64,000 bases of DNA from Psychrobacter immobilis (GTDB lineage Bacteria; Pseudomonadota; Gammaproteobacteria; Pseudomonadales; Moraxellaceae), in NCBI GenBank assembly GCA_904846265.1, contig CAJHAA010000014.1, positions 1 to 64,000 of the forward strand, written 5' to 3'. Of this stretch, positions 9,077 through 19,140 are shown one piece after another. Position 1 is the stretch's first letter. Each line of letters begins with the position of its first letter. The notes beneath the pieces are model-generated. The model was not told where the DNA came from, made no database searches, and was given only the letters and a program-made list of their open reading frames with translations. The position numbers and the translations under genes were made by a program.

Positions 9077-10378
9077 ATGGTATCAAGTAGTAGGTTGTTC
9101 GTCACAATATCCTTAATCAGTGCCACAATAGGTTTGACTGCTTGTGAAGGTGTACCTTTTTCTGGTAGCAGCGCCCATAGCAGCTTGGATAATGCTGATT
9201 TAAAACAGCCGTTAATTATCGATGCCAAACTGCCAAAAGACACGACAGCCATAGACTGCGCACAATTAACGCCGAAGCAAATAGTTAAGGTAAAAGGTCA
9301 CAGCGTACTCAGTGCAAGCTGTGATTTAACAGCCAAGTCGATACGCTTTGAGTTGAATGATTCGCACAGCTCTCTCGACTGTCAGGGCGCACTACTCAGT
9401 ACTCGCGCTGATGATGCGTCAACGGCCAGCGCAATTATGATTAAGCCCAAAACAGATAGCGCTATCGAAGATATTACCGTTGCCAATTGTCATGTGGATG
9501 GCTATGGTCATGCGCTACATATTCGCCAATATAGCCAGCCCAACCAGCGTTATGCGCGCGGCTTGATAGACCCTGCTGCCAATCGCGCGCTTGCACCAAG
9601 CGATATTCGTGTGATTAATGTGAGTAGTCAAAACAGTATCAATAGTGGCATGTTCGTCGGTGATCATGTGCATGGCGTGAGCTTTGATAAAGTACGTATT
9701 CAAAATGCAGGCACCGTTGGATTATATCTGGAATTTGGTAGCCGCGATAACGTGATTAAAAATTCGGTGTTTGTCGGTAATGGTTTCCGTACCTTTAAGC
9801 CCAATCGTGAGGCGATAGCAGTTGATTCGTCGAGTAATAACCGTATCGAAAACAATCAATTTATCCATAATGGGGCAGGCAGTATATTGCTGTATCGCAA
9901 TTGCTTTGAGCATGCCGATGACAGTACGCGGGGCAATCATTTTAAGCGTACCGAGTCGAGCCGTGACAATGTGATTCGTGGCAATACTTTTAACGACGAG
10001 CCAGTCGGGGTTTGGGTAGCGTCAAGACAGTCACGCAATCTCAAAGGTTTTGAATGCGGCGCTTATTTGCTTAAGCAAACGCCATTTGCCAGCTATCATT
10101 TAGACAGTGCTAAGGACAATCAGATCATCGATAATCGATTTGAGCAAGTCGAGCAGGGCATCATCGTAGAGGATGACGGCACGCTAATAGCTGGCAATAA
10201 GTTTGCAGCGAATGTGCGTTTGCCCATTTATGTCGGTTCTGAAATTCGGGAAGACAGCGCAGCAGGGGCGATAAAAGGGACGGTTATTAAAAATAATGTT
10301 TTTATTGATAAGAGCGCTGAGCAAGCCATAAAAATTCGTGAGGCAAGCAAAACGGCCACTCATATTGAGCAGCCGTAA
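9077..10378 (+). CDS. Beta-helix (NosD/pectate-lyase-like) lipoprotein
   Basis: 433 residues. The N-terminus is a lipoprotein signal with lipobox LTAC and Cys at about 23. From about residue 140 the chain has repeated short strands with Asn ladders (NVIKNSVFVGNGF, NRIENNQFIHNGAG, NVIRGNTFNDEP, NQIIDNRFEQV, TVIKNNVFIDKS), the mark of right-handed parallel beta-helix proteins such as the pectate lyase and NosD families. Substrate and activity are unknown. Attachment to the envelope is inferred from the lipobox. AGGAAA upstream supports the ATG. It stands alone between divergent and convergent neighbours. Confidence 0.78.
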   Translation: MVSSSRLFVTISLISATIGLTACEGVPFSGSSAHSSLDNADLKQPLIIDAKLPKDTTAIDCAQLTPKQIVKVKGHSVLSASCDLTAKSIRFELNDSHSSLDCQGALLSTRADDASTASAIMIKPKTDSAIEDITVANCHVDGYGHALHIRQYSQPNQRYARGLIDPAANRALAPSDIRVINVSSQNSINSGMFVGDHVHGVSFDKVRIQNAGTVGLYLEFGSRDNVIKNSVFVGNGFRTFKPNREAIAVDSSSNNRIENNQFIHNGAGSILLYRNCFEHADDSTRGNHFKRTESSRDNVIRGNTFNDEPVGVWVASRQSRNLKGFECGAYLLKQTPFASYHLDSAKDNQIIDNRFEQVEQGIIVEDDGTLIAGNKFAANVRLPIYVGSEIREDSAAGAIKGTVIKNNVFIDKSAEQAIKIREASKTATHIEQP

Positions 10379-10443
10379 ATGTGGCTTTATATTAAATAAG
10401 CGTTACCGGTTAATAACAGTATAACGAATAGGTGATGTTGTTA

Positions 10444-11229
10444 TTACGCACCAACCTTGGTATTGACCCAGCGGATTACAGAATCTGGCGTGACTTGCGA
10501 GACTGCTTGAAAGAGTTTTGCTGGCATGCCCACAGAGTAATGCGTACTTTTGAGTTTACGATTGGGACTGGTCGTCAATTTACACAATGTTTTGGCGACA
10601 TCGTTGACCGTTAGATGGATGCCCAAGCGATCCATACTGGTCACTTCGATATCGGCAGTCATGTCAGATTTGACCCACAGCGGCATCACATCGATCACCT
10701 TGATACCCAATTTTTCGTACTCAATATTAAGGCCTTCTGTGAGACCTCGCACAAAAAACTTACTGGCCGCATAAGTCGCAACTTCGGGTTGACCATAGAT
10801 AGCAGAAGCAGAGGACACATTGATAATTTTGCCGTCTTTGCTATCAGCCAGATAAGGTGCCAGTTTATGACAGCCAATCAAAACACCTTTACAGTTGACG
10901 TCAATTAAAGCCAGCTGCTCATCCAAGTTGGTCGTTGGTAATGCGCCACTGACTAGCACCCCAGCATTATTAATGAGTGCATCAATACCACCGAAATGTT
11001 CAATCATTTGATTGATCGCATTGTCCCACGAGTCAGGCTGGGTGACATCCAGCTGACCTGTGATAACACGCTGTTGTTTGACGGCTTTCTTAAAAGATTT
11101 GTCTTTAATGGCGCTTTCAAGTGTGGCAGTATTGGTCGCAAATAACCCAATATTGTGGCCTTTTTCCGCCAGCTTTTTGGCGGTGGCCAAGCCGATACCA
11201 CGTGATGCGCCTGTAATCAATATATTCAT
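10444..11229 (-). CDS. Short-chain dehydrogenase/reductase (classical SDR)
   Basis: 261 residues with a Rossmann fold. The cofactor motif TGASRGIG (6-13) is followed by NNAG (87-90), catalytic Ser140, and Tyr153-x3-Lys157 in YAASK. The length and motifs fit the classical SDR class. The Ser/Thr-rich turn after the first strand (FATNTATL) leans toward NADP over NAD, but this is weak. The substrate cannot be assigned. No operon partner: it converges on the beta-helix gene and has a MITE upstream. Confidence 0.85.
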   Translation of the reverse strand: MNILITGASRGIGLATAKKLAEKGHNIGLFATNTATLESAIKDKSFKKAVKQQRVITGQLDVTQPDSWDNAINQMIEHFGGIDALINNAGVLVSGALPTTNLDEQLALIDVNCKGVLIGCHKLAPYLADSKDGKIINVSSASAIYGQPEVATYAASKFFVRGLTEGLNIEYEKLGIKVIDVMPLWVKSDMTADIEVTSMDRLGIHLTVNDVAKTLCKLTTSPNRKLKSTHYSVGMPAKLFQAVSQVTPDSVIRWVNTKVGA

Positions 11230-11306
11230 AATAAGTGACTTAATCGTTATTAATCATGAGTAAATCGAGGTCGTATATTAGGATGCTTATCCCTCGGACT
11301 TATTAT

Positions 11307-11413
11307 TATAGTCATTCCACTATAATAATATTACTGCGTTAGCCTCGCTTGAGGTATTAAATATACATCTACACTCGGTTGCCTTGTACTATTTTTAAAT
11401 TGAACCGACTGTA
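11307..11413 (-). mobile_element. 107-bp IS630-related MITE, copy A
   Basis: Read on the minus strand it runs from TACAGTCGGTTCAATTT to TGGAATGACTATA. It aligns without gaps to the copy at 58947-59053, which has exactly the same length; by hand count 85 of 107 positions agree (about 79%). The terminal TGACTATA is identical to the end of the IS630-type element at 120-127. No coding capacity. Confidence 0.85.
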
Positions 11414-11523
11414 GTATAACAAATTCGTCTAAATGTATTTTGCTAGAGAGTATAACTATTGATTTAGAGCGCATGGTAATTAATATAACGAGTATTTATC
11501 ACTGTTAGCAGAGACACTCTGCG

Positions 11524-12072
11524 TTAGTGTGAAGCCGTTTGACAATGCAGCTCGCTCGTCTCTTCTACTTGACAGTCGTACTCGTTTAAGTTTAAGCGCC
11601 ACAAATAAATCAAGGCAATGCCATAAATAGCAGTCTCTGACAGCTCTTCTGTAATGACGCCCAAAGCTTCGGGAATCATAATGGCGTTTTCGCCCATATA
11701 TTCTAATAATGCCAAGGCGGCGACGCTAAAATACAAAGAAACGGGTACTTTTTTTAATATTGCCCAAAGATAACGCCATGAATAAGCCAATAAACCAACG
11801 ATCAGCACATAAACGATGGTCAGAACGAGGTCTTCCCACCAGTCATAAGAATGGCTGAACAACACAAAGTCAGTGGGAACCAATAAGTCTGGTAGATAAT
11901 TTAACTCACGGCGTATCACAGCAAAGAATACCAGCACCGCTGCCAACCAAAAAGCTCGAATCTGTTTAAAAGTATTTGGGGCAGAGCTCTGTCGTAAATA
12001 CTGCACGCAACGTAGCAGACAGGCGAATAAAATAATAATGCCAGGGATTTCGATGATACCATCTGAACTCAA
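11524..12072 (-). CDS. Membrane protein of unknown function with a TTG start
   Basis: 182 residues from the chosen start, with four to five hydrophobic segments (about 5-22, 40-56, 75-100, 112-135 and 150-165 in this numbering) and an acidic C-terminal tail. The longest frame begins at a GTG at 12114 inside the upstream terminator hairpin. A near-perfect AGGAGG sits seven bases before the TTG at 12072, which is therefore chosen. No family recognised. Nothing in the neighbourhood suggests a role. Confidence 0.6.
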   Translation of the reverse strand: MSSDGIIEIPGIIILFACLLRCVQYLRQSSAPNTFKQIRAFWLAAVLVFFAVIRRELNYLPDLLVPTDFVLFSHSYDWWEDLVLTIVYVLIVGLLAYSWRYLWAILKKVPVSLYFSVAALALLEYMGENAIMIPEALGVITEELSETAIYGIALIYLWRLNLNEYDCQVEETSELHCQTASH

Positions 12073-12097
12073 AATAAAAACCTCCTGATTTTTTAAA

Positions 12098-12127
12098 ATA
12101 AAAAAAGTGAGCACAAAGGCTCACTTT
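12098..12127 (-). terminator. Terminator of the barrel-protein gene
   Basis: AAAGTGAGC (12104-12112) and GCTCACTTT (12119-12127) form a 9-bp stem with a six-base loop. On the minus strand a long T-tract follows. It lies about 160 bases past the stop codon of the gene at 12290-13438. Confidence 0.88.
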
Positions 12128-12289
12128 AGACCGCTATTATAACGCCAATGTCAGCGCTATAACGTTATTTAATATAACTAATGAGTCATATGTCATTGTT
12201 AATACAAGCAAACAAATGCTCTTTTTTGTGCACATTGCTATCGGCTATTTATACCTATGATGATACAACCAATTCAATAGATGGCAGGG

Positions 12290-13438
12290 TTAAAATAACG
12301 CTTCCATCCGCAATAATGCTGATGGGTAATGGTCCTTATTTGCTGTTTTATCATTATAATAATTTAGCTCTGTTTGTACATAAAGCCACTCTCGCCAGAC
12401 AGGCTGGCGGTAGCTTATAGCAGGGCCATAGCTGTTTAATGTTGATTTATCATCGTCAAAGTAACCGCCCGTAGAGATACCATAAGCCAGCTGTTTTTCG
12501 TTGCCAAAATAGTGTACTTGTCTGAGTTCGTTACTCCAGTCTGTGCGTTCTTCATCGTCTTGATTGCGATAACGAATGGCGGTGCGGTTATTGATGAACC
12601 GGTCAGCATTTGTACCATATTGCAGATTTAGTCCGCCTTTTGCATAGTGCTCACTATCGAGTCCATAACGATAGTAACTATCACTAGTGACAGTCCATTT
12701 TTTGCTTTCATACCAGTCTTTATCGACGCTCACTTTTAAGTATAGGTCATCGAGCGAGCGAACCCCGACATCGACATCTGTCTTCACCCCTAACTGCTGC
12801 TCAACCTCATGACTAAAACGTGACCAACGAAGGGCGATAGAACCATTGTCTTCTCGCGTTTTTCTCCTGTTGACGAGTCCGTCTTGGTTATTGGTACTTG
12901 CTTGGTAAGTATCGCCCGTCACATTCTGTTTTAAGAAAGTATCTTCATCCAAATCCTCATCACCGATAATCAGACTTAATCTTTTTTCTAACACTGGCAA
13001 TCGTAAGCGGCCGCGAATTCTAGGTTCAACGCTCACGTCACTGCCTGATTGTGGATCGTTGACCCAGCGGGTATCTAGTACAACTCGTAAACTGGCTTTG
13101 GCGGGTTTTTTGGGATCCGGTTCGCCGAACCAACCGTCCATTTTGTGTGCCCATTCATGCAGCTGTTCTTGGACATCTTCACGGCGTTCGTCCGTCCAGT
13201 TTTGTGCTCCTTGTACTGATGGAGCAGACTGCTCGGTAGATTGAGGTAGATAGCCAAATTGATTGAGGTTTTCATCTCGATTAGAGTTAGCGTCATGAGA
13301 TAACGAAGCTGTGTCAGATTTTAGCGGTTCGACTTTCGGCTCTGTGGTGGGCGTAGTATCCGCCCATGCTTGTGTGCATAAACTTAAGCTGGCAAGTGTG
13401 TAAAGGGTAATGGTGTTGAGATTTGCTGGTTTAATCAT
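12290..13438 (-). CDS. Probable outer-membrane beta-barrel protein, unknown function
   Basis: 382 residues from the ATG at 13438. A signal peptide covers residues 1 to about 26, ending AWA, followed by a polar linker of about 80 residues. The rest shows alternating hydrophobic/polar strands rich in Tyr, Trp and Arg (WTVTSDSYYRYGL, LAYGISTGGYFDDD, WLYVQTELNYYNDK) and ends in Phe (LLRMEALF), as expected for a barrel inserted by the BAM complex. No named family recognised. The frame is open to a TTG at 13450; neither start has a strong ribosome binding site. Confidence 0.65.
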   Translation of the reverse strand: MIKPANLNTITLYTLASLSLCTQAWADTTPTTEPKVEPLKSDTASLSHDANSNRDENLNQFGYLPQSTEQSAPSVQGAQNWTDERREDVQEQLHEWAHKMDGWFGEPDPKKPAKASLRVVLDTRWVNDPQSGSDVSVEPRIRGRLRLPVLEKRLSLIIGDEDLDEDTFLKQNVTGDTYQASTNNQDGLVNRRKTREDNGSIALRWSRFSHEVEQQLGVKTDVDVGVRSLDDLYLKVSVDKDWYESKKWTVTSDSYYRYGLDSEHYAKGGLNLQYGTNADRFINNRTAIRYRNQDDEERTDWSNELRQVHYFGNEKQLAYGISTGGYFDDDKSTLNSYGPAISYRQPVWREWLYVQTELNYYNDKTANKDHYPSALLRMEALF

Positions 13439-13530
13439 GGAGAGCTTCAATTACTTTGGGTAGCTAAAAAGGACAAACAAAAGTATTATGCCATAGGTCG
13501 TTAAGCACATACATATAGAGGCGCTATTAT

Positions 13531-14307
13531 ATGAAAGTTTTAATCATTGTAAGCTTGTTTCTGATGGTCTTGCCTTCAGCACATGCTGAAATATCTCTTG
13601 ATGTCAGACAAGCTGTCGAAAAAATTATGAGTGTTTATTACAGTTCAAGCTATGATAAGTTGCGTGGTTGTACCTTATATGACGACGGCTCAGAAATCTA
13701 TTGCCTTGCTCCTAAGCATTATGAATTTAAAAACATCGAGGGAGTAGATACTTTATATGTATTGGTTTCTGGTGATACGGTGGAAGATGGTGCACGAGTG
13801 ACACCAGGACTTGGCGGATTATTCATACTTTATAAATTAGGCAATTCTTGGGTCGTCTCTGCAAGCAGTCCTTATATAAAAAATGGCGGAGCGGGTAGAA
13901 GTCAGCTCAAAGATTTTGATTTAAGAGAAGTGGGTGCTGATAGGTACGGTTGGGTAGGTAAGTTTTGTGGCTCCGGTGCAGGCGGTCAAACCAATTGTTC
14001 TTGGAGTATGTACGCTGCTATGACAAGTGGTAAAGTCGAAGAAGTGGCAAGATTGGATTTAGATTATTCGTATGAGCTTATGAGTAAACCGTCATATGGT
14101 GAGGCTGAAAGTGATGTTAGTATCAATACAGGTGGGGTTATGACTCAAGGCTTTTATCCCTTAAAAGTCACTGTCGATTACGAACACGGTCTTTATGATA
14201 ACAACTACGAGCCAATACCCTCTAGTCTGGATAAAGGTACAGATAGCTTTATTGTAGAGTTCAACGAGCAGACACAGACGTTTAACTTGCCAGATGATAA
14301 AAGTTAA
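13531..14307 (+). CDS. Exported protein of unknown function
   Basis: 258 residues. A signal peptide covers residues 1 to about 19 (ends AHA). The mature part has several Cys (CTLYDDG, IYCLAP, KFCGSGAG, TNCSWS) that could form disulfides in the periplasm, and is rich in Tyr and Gly. GAGG lies upstream of the ATG. No domain recognised. It is transcribed divergently from the barrel gene and converges on the WG-repeat gene. Confidence 0.65.
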   Translation: MKVLIIVSLFLMVLPSAHAEISLDVRQAVEKIMSVYYSSSYDKLRGCTLYDDGSEIYCLAPKHYEFKNIEGVDTLYVLVSGDTVEDGARVTPGLGGLFILYKLGNSWVVSASSPYIKNGGAGRSQLKDFDLREVGADRYGWVGKFCGSGAGGQTNCSWSMYAAMTSGKVEEVARLDLDYSYELMSKPSYGEAESDVSINTGGVMTQGFYPLKVTVDYEHGLYDNNYEPIPSSLDKGTDSFIVEFNEQTQTFNLPDDKS

Positions 14308-14344
14308 GATGAAAAATTCTTATTATCTTTAGCGGTTACTGTAT

Positions 14345-15136
14345 TTATCTTTGTCTATCGAGTATCACTTCAGGCATCGTGTCAAGATAGCTGCTAACAG
14401 CTAAGCGATCACCATTTGAATCAAAATAATAAAAACTATTGCCTTTTAAAAACTTAAAAGTATCTATGTAATAATTATCAATAAAAATAGGTATGTCATA
14501 CTCCGTAGGGACGATTATTTTATTATCTTTATTTATCATGCCATAACCATTCTCTTTTGCCACGACTGCCAAGCCATTATGAAATGAATCAGCATTCAGA
14601 TAGTTTAAGGGTACAACAGTCTTTCCACTGCTATTAATATAACCCCACAGTTCATCCTTTCTTACAGGTGCTAGTCCTTCTGAGAAATACCTGATTTCTT
14701 CAAACTGATATGGAATAGTAAGTTCGCCAGTATCATTAATAACACCCCATTTACCCTCGTACTCAACAGCCGCCTTACCTTCAGAAAAAGGTCTGACATC
14801 ATCATATATTATCGGAATAATGACTTGGTTTTTTTTGTTGATGTATCCATGATGTTCATTTTTTTTAACGATGGCGAGTCCTTCAGAAAACTCAGCAGTA
14901 AAGTTATAACTGAATGGAACGATGATATTGGCTTGTTTATCAATAAAACCATATTTCCCATCTTTCTGAGCACTTGCTAAACCTTCATTGAAGTCACATA
15001 GCTCACCCCAACTTACTCCCTTCGACAACTTATATCCTGGCAATAATCCGCATGCTATTACGTAATTGCTTAAAGACAAGCTAAAAGCTAGGATGAGTGT
15101 GGTCAATAATTGTTTGATAACGGAATCCTTAGTCAT
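14345..15136 (-). CDS. WG-repeat protein with signal sequence
   Basis: 263 residues. An N-terminal hydrophobic export signal (about 8-28) is followed by five WG-type repeats of about 45 residues, each with a core like YGFIDKQANIIVPF, HGYINKKNQVIIPI, WGVINDTGELTIPY, WGYINSSGKTVVPL or YGMINKDNKIIVPT. WG repeats are widespread and of unknown function, probably binding surfaces. AGGAG upstream serves the ATG at 15136 or the TTG at 15139. Location is inferred to be the envelope. Confidence 0.78.
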   Translation of the reverse strand: MTKDSVIKQLLTTLILAFSLSLSNYVIACGLLPGYKLSKGVSWGELCDFNEGLASAQKDGKYGFIDKQANIIVPFSYNFTAEFSEGLAIVKKNEHHGYINKKNQVIIPIIYDDVRPFSEGKAAVEYEGKWGVINDTGELTIPYQFEEIRYFSEGLAPVRKDELWGYINSSGKTVVPLNYLNADSFHNGLAVVAKENGYGMINKDNKIIVPTEYDIPIFIDNYYIDTFKFLKGNSFYYFDSNGDRLAVSSYLDTMPEVILDRQR

Positions 15137-15258
15137 CAACGTCAGCTCCTACGAATTAGATACTATCGATTGGGTATGATATGGGCAATCTAAAGAACAG
15201 CCCATATCCTATAAAATAAAAACGTTAGGTCTTGAGCTGTTTTATTCTACAAAAACGC

Positions 15259-18249
15259 TTAATGCGCCTCATCCCAATTCTCGCCAGCACCCGTCTCAAC
15301 CAATAAAGGCACGGCAAAATTCACGTTCCAGCCCTTTTCGACAGCCGTTGTTTTTAATACATCTTGCATCGCCTCGGTAATTAGTTGACTAATTTCATCG
15401 ACCTTATCAGCATCAACTTCAAATACCAATTCATCATGGACTTGTAGCAGCATTTTGGCGTGCGCTTTTGGCAGTACTTTATCGACGGCAATCATGGCAA
15501 GCTTAATCAGATCAGCGGCTGAGCCTTGCAGTGGCGCATTAATCGCAGCACGTTCAGCGCCTTGTTTGACCATGCGGTTGCTATGAGTGATATCAGGCGT
15601 GTAAAGCTTACGACCCAATATCGTCTCGACATAGCCTTGCTCATGAGCACTGGCGCGAGTATTGATCATATAGTTTTTGACACCCGGATAGCGATCAAAA
15701 TACATATCGATATAATCTTGTGCCTCATTGCGACTCATTTGTAGTTGCTTGGCAAGTCCAAAGGCGCTCATGCCATATAGCAGACCAAAGTTAATGGCTT
15801 TGGCATTACGGCGCTCGGTCGAGGTTACGTCGGCAACATCCTTGCCAAGTACTTCAGCAGCAGTCGCAGCGTGAATATCTAACCCTTCATTAAAGGCGTC
15901 AGTTAAGTTTTTATCGCCTGAGAAATATGCCATGAGACGCAATTCAATTTGTGAATAATCCGCCGCTAAAATAACGCGACCTTCTGGGGCGATAAAGGCT
16001 TGGCGAATCAAGCGACCAGTCGCAGTACGAATCGGAATATTTTGTAAATTGGGATCAGTCGAAGACAAACGCCCAGTACTGGTCAGTGCTTGATGATAGC
16101 TGGTATGTACGCGATCAGTTTCGCTATCTGCGACATTATCGAGTGCATCAGTATAAGTGCTTTTGAGCTTAGACAGCCCGCGATACTCTAAGGTGATATC
16201 GACCAATGGATGATCGATTTTTGACAGTACGGCTTCACCAGTAGAGTATTGACCCGATTTGGTTTTTTTGCCACCCGGAACGCCGAGTTTTTCAAATAGC
16301 ATCTCACCGAGCTGCTTAGGTGAGCCGAGGTTAAACTCTTCTCCTGCCACTTCATAAGCGCGTTTTTCTAGCGCGATAATTTCTTCATCGAAGCGCTTTG
16401 ATAACTCGTTTAAAAATGGGCGTTTGATTAAAATGCCGTTTGCTTCCATTTGACAGAGGATTTCGGCGGTTGGGATTTCTAGCTCATTGAGCAATTTGGT
16501 ATTATTGTCATCATTGGCTAGCTCAACGCTGAACACCTCAAATAGCTGATAAGTAATGTCAGCATCTTCACAAGCATAGTCGCTAGCGATATCGATGGCG
16601 ACTTGATCAAAGGTGACTTGCTTAGCGCCTTTACCAGCGACATCTTCATAGCTGATGGTTTGGGTTTGTAGATAATGGCGTGCCAAATCATCCATGCCAT
16701 GACGAGTGATAGCGGCATTAATCACGTAGCTGGCAAGCATGGTATCCATCGCCCAATTATTGGGACGAGCATGAATATTACCCAATAAATCGATATCATA
16801 ATGGCTGAGAATATGGGCGTCGTACTTTAAATGCTGACCGATTTTACCGATATTTGGGTTTTCTAAAATAGGTTTTAAACGTGTTAAAACGCTATCACGG
16901 TCGAGCTGTTTAGTCGTCAGCTCGTCACCCTCTAGCGCATGTGTCAGTGGTATGTAATAGGCTTCATGCGCTTGTACCGCAAAAGACAAACCGACGATTT
17001 GTGCTTGACGCCAATGGACGCTAGTGGTTTCGGTATCAATGACAAAGTGCGGCGTAGACTCTAATAATTCGACTAGACTCTCAAAAGCTGGTTCGTCGAG
17101 CACAGTATGCCACGCTCTATCATGCTGTTTGCTGTCTGGAACATTATCAATACTGCTTGATTGTAGCGACTTAGCGATTTGTGCTTGTGATTCAGCATCT
17201 GCTTGGCTACTTGCAACACTTTGTACGCCGTTCCCATTAGCGTTGGCTGGATGGTTTGGATGGTCAAGAGAAGCAAGCTCATTTCTAAACTCAAGCTCGC
17301 TATACAGCTCGCGCAATTCATCTATATGAGCACAAGGATTGGTATCGATTTTTAAATCATTCCAGTCTTGACCGATATCTAAGTCTGTGACGATAGTGGC
17401 CAGTTTGGCATTGAATGGAATTTCCTCTGCATGCTCAATCAAGCCTTTAGCGCCGCGTCCTTTAATAAAGCCAATATGCTTTAACATATTGTCGATATCA
17501 CCGTACTCAACGAGTAAGTCTTTCGCCGTCTTTTTACCGATACCGGGCACGCCTTTAATACCGTCAGAGGCATCACCCATTAAGGTCAAAAAATCAATCA
17601 TTTGGTTTGGATTAATACCGAATTTTTCGATGACCGCTTGGGTGTCTGTTACTTTGCCCGTGAAGCTGTCTTCCAATATGACGCAGTCATTGACCAGTTG
17701 CATCATGTCTTTATCGCCGGTTGAGATAACCACATGATGACCTTGCTCGACCGCACGGTGCGCCAGTGTGCCGATAATATCATCTGCTTCTGCACCTTCG
17801 ATGCGTAACAGTGGAATGCCCAAAGCGGTTACCAAGCGATGGATATAAGGAATTTGCTCCACCAGCTCTATGTCGATGGGCGGACGAGCCGCCTTGTAAT
17901 CAGCAGACATATGATGGCGAAAAGTGGGTGACTTGGTATCAAAACAGACCGCCATGTGAGTAGGATGATATCGACGCATCAGTTTTAGTAGCGCATTAAG
18001 CGTGCCACGGATGGCATTCGTTATCAGCCCTTGCGAGTTTTGCATGGTTTTTGGCAAGGCGTGATACGTGCGAAACAGATAATAAGAGCCATCAACCAAA
18101 ATAAAAGGTGGCTGATTTTTGTCCACGTGACTGGTGTCCATAGTCGCTACGTTGGGCATGGTATCAAAATTTGGTAAGGCTTTAGGGTCAAGCGCTTGAT
18201 GCGAATTGTGGTTATTGTCTGCGGAGGAGTCGGTCATATGGTCAGTCAT
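15259..18249 (-). CDS. polA: DNA polymerase I
   Basis: About 996 residues, longer than E. coli Pol I (928). The N-terminal 5'-nuclease domain starts at FILVDGSYYLFRTYHALP, after a polar extension of about 48 residues. A polar linker leads to a 3'-5' exonuclease domain that looks active (FVIDTETT, GQHLKYDA, DYACEDADITYQ). The polymerase domain has motif A DYSQIELRLMAYF, motif B RRNAKAINFGLLYG and motif C VHDELVFEV. The role is Okazaki-fragment maturation and repair synthesis. The ATG at 18249 is used; a GTG at 18258 is also in frame and no strong ribosome binding site decides. Confidence 0.96.
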   Translation of the reverse strand: MTDHMTDSSADNNHNSHQALDPKALPNFDTMPNVATMDTSHVDKNQPPFILVDGSYYLFRTYHALPKTMQNSQGLITNAIRGTLNALLKLMRRYHPTHMAVCFDTKSPTFRHHMSADYKAARPPIDIELVEQIPYIHRLVTALGIPLLRIEGAEADDIIGTLAHRAVEQGHHVVISTGDKDMMQLVNDCVILEDSFTGKVTDTQAVIEKFGINPNQMIDFLTLMGDASDGIKGVPGIGKKTAKDLLVEYGDIDNMLKHIGFIKGRGAKGLIEHAEEIPFNAKLATIVTDLDIGQDWNDLKIDTNPCAHIDELRELYSELEFRNELASLDHPNHPANANGNGVQSVASSQADAESQAQIAKSLQSSSIDNVPDSKQHDRAWHTVLDEPAFESLVELLESTPHFVIDTETTSVHWRQAQIVGLSFAVQAHEAYYIPLTHALEGDELTTKQLDRDSVLTRLKPILENPNIGKIGQHLKYDAHILSHYDIDLLGNIHARPNNWAMDTMLASYVINAAITRHGMDDLARHYLQTQTISYEDVAGKGAKQVTFDQVAIDIASDYACEDADITYQLFEVFSVELANDDNNTKLLNELEIPTAEILCQMEANGILIKRPFLNELSKRFDEEIIALEKRAYEVAGEEFNLGSPKQLGEMLFEKLGVPGGKKTKSGQYSTGEAVLSKIDHPLVDITLEYRGLSKLKSTYTDALDNVADSETDRVHTSYHQALTSTGRLSSTDPNLQNIPIRTATGRLIRQAFIAPEGRVILAADYSQIELRLMAYFSGDKNLTDAFNEGLDIHAATAAEVLGKDVADVTSTERRNAKAINFGLLYGMSAFGLAKQLQMSRNEAQDYIDMYFDRYPGVKNYMINTRASAHEQGYVETILGRKLYTPDITHSNRMVKQGAERAAINAPLQGSAADLIKLAMIAVDKVLPKAHAKMLLQVHDELVFEVDADKVDEISQLITEAMQDVLKTTAVEKGWNVNFAVPLLVETGAGENWDEAH

Positions 18250-18385
18250 AAAGGTCACTTATTATTAGGTATCAGATAGAGGCAATATCAGATAAAACGA
18301 TGTTTCCATTATAACGATAAAATCAGACCTTGCCGAACTTCTCGATAGTTATGATATTTCTACTGCTGACAGACGCTCATAAAAA

Positions 18386-18411
18386 AAGAACCCAGTATTC
18401 ACTGAGTTCTC
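18386..18411 (-). terminator. ohr terminator
   Basis: GAACCCAGT and ACTGAGTTC (18388-18396 and 18401-18409) form a 9-bp stem with a four-base loop. A T-run follows on the minus strand, about 40 bases past the ohr stop codon. Confidence 0.85.
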
Positions 18412-18446
18412 TTATAGATAAAGCCGACATTGTTATTGTTAAAAAT

Positions 18447-18860
18447 CTATCTCACTTCTGAAGTCACTTCACTATCGATATTACCGTGAGTCGCTTTAGA
18501 ATATGGGCAAACTTTATTGGCTTTTTCGACCAACTTTTGGAACTCATCCGCTGATAGCTCTGTGTTTTCAGCAGTAACATGAATTTTCACGGCTAATTGA
18601 AAATCTAAGCCTTCACCTTTCATTAAATCTACGGATACTTCAGTGGTAGAGTCAAACTTTGCTTTTTCTGCCCCTTTGACCGCAGCAAGTGCCCCATCAA
18701 AGCAAGCTGCATAGCCCATCGCAAATAACTGCTCTGGATTATTACCGTCTTTATCAGAGCCGGGTGCGACCATATTAATCGTCAAATCACTGTCTTGAAG
18801 ACTAGCATTGCCTGTACGGCCGCCAGTAACTGTTGCTTTGGTGGAATATAGTGTTTTCAT
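18447..18860 (-). CDS. ohr: Organic hydroperoxide resistance protein (Ohr, OsmC superfamily)
   Basis: 137 residues, typical Ohr length. Ohr is a thiol peroxidase that reduces organic and lipid hydroperoxides, using lipoylated proteins as reductant. The peroxidatic Cys53 lies in GYAACFDGAL and the resolving Cys118 in KVCPYSKAT. AGGAT precedes the ATG. In many proteobacteria an adjacent ohrR repressor regulates it; no ohrR is present here and no OhrR-type operator was recognised. Confidence 0.92.
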   Translation of the reverse strand: MKTLYSTKATVTGGRTGNASLQDSDLTINMVAPGSDKDGNNPEQLFAMGYAACFDGALAAVKGAEKAKFDSTTEVSVDLMKGEGLDFQLAVKIHVTAENTELSADEFQKLVEKANKVCPYSKATHGNIDSEVTSEVR

Positions 18861-19140
18861 AACATATCCTTTGTTGTGAGTTTTTATGTTTTAGCAATAA
18901 ATTTTGATAGGAGATTCAGCATAACAAACCAGTGCATGGGCAATATAGGTCAGTCGTAAGTATATACTGTGGATTTGTAAGTGAACTGTTAGTAGAATCT
19001 TTAGCTGCATTTAACTATCGCAGGAAAAGCTTAATCGCTATAAGTAACAGAAGTATTAATGTAATATAGGAATATAGCTGTAAAAAAATAAAGTTATCAA
19101 AATAGATGATAAAAAATCTAACCAATAAAGGTCTTATTCG

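Noticed and set aside
12181..12420. 79-codon plus-strand frame
   Set aside because: It overlaps the end of the barrel-protein gene in antisense and has no ribosome binding site or recognisable product.
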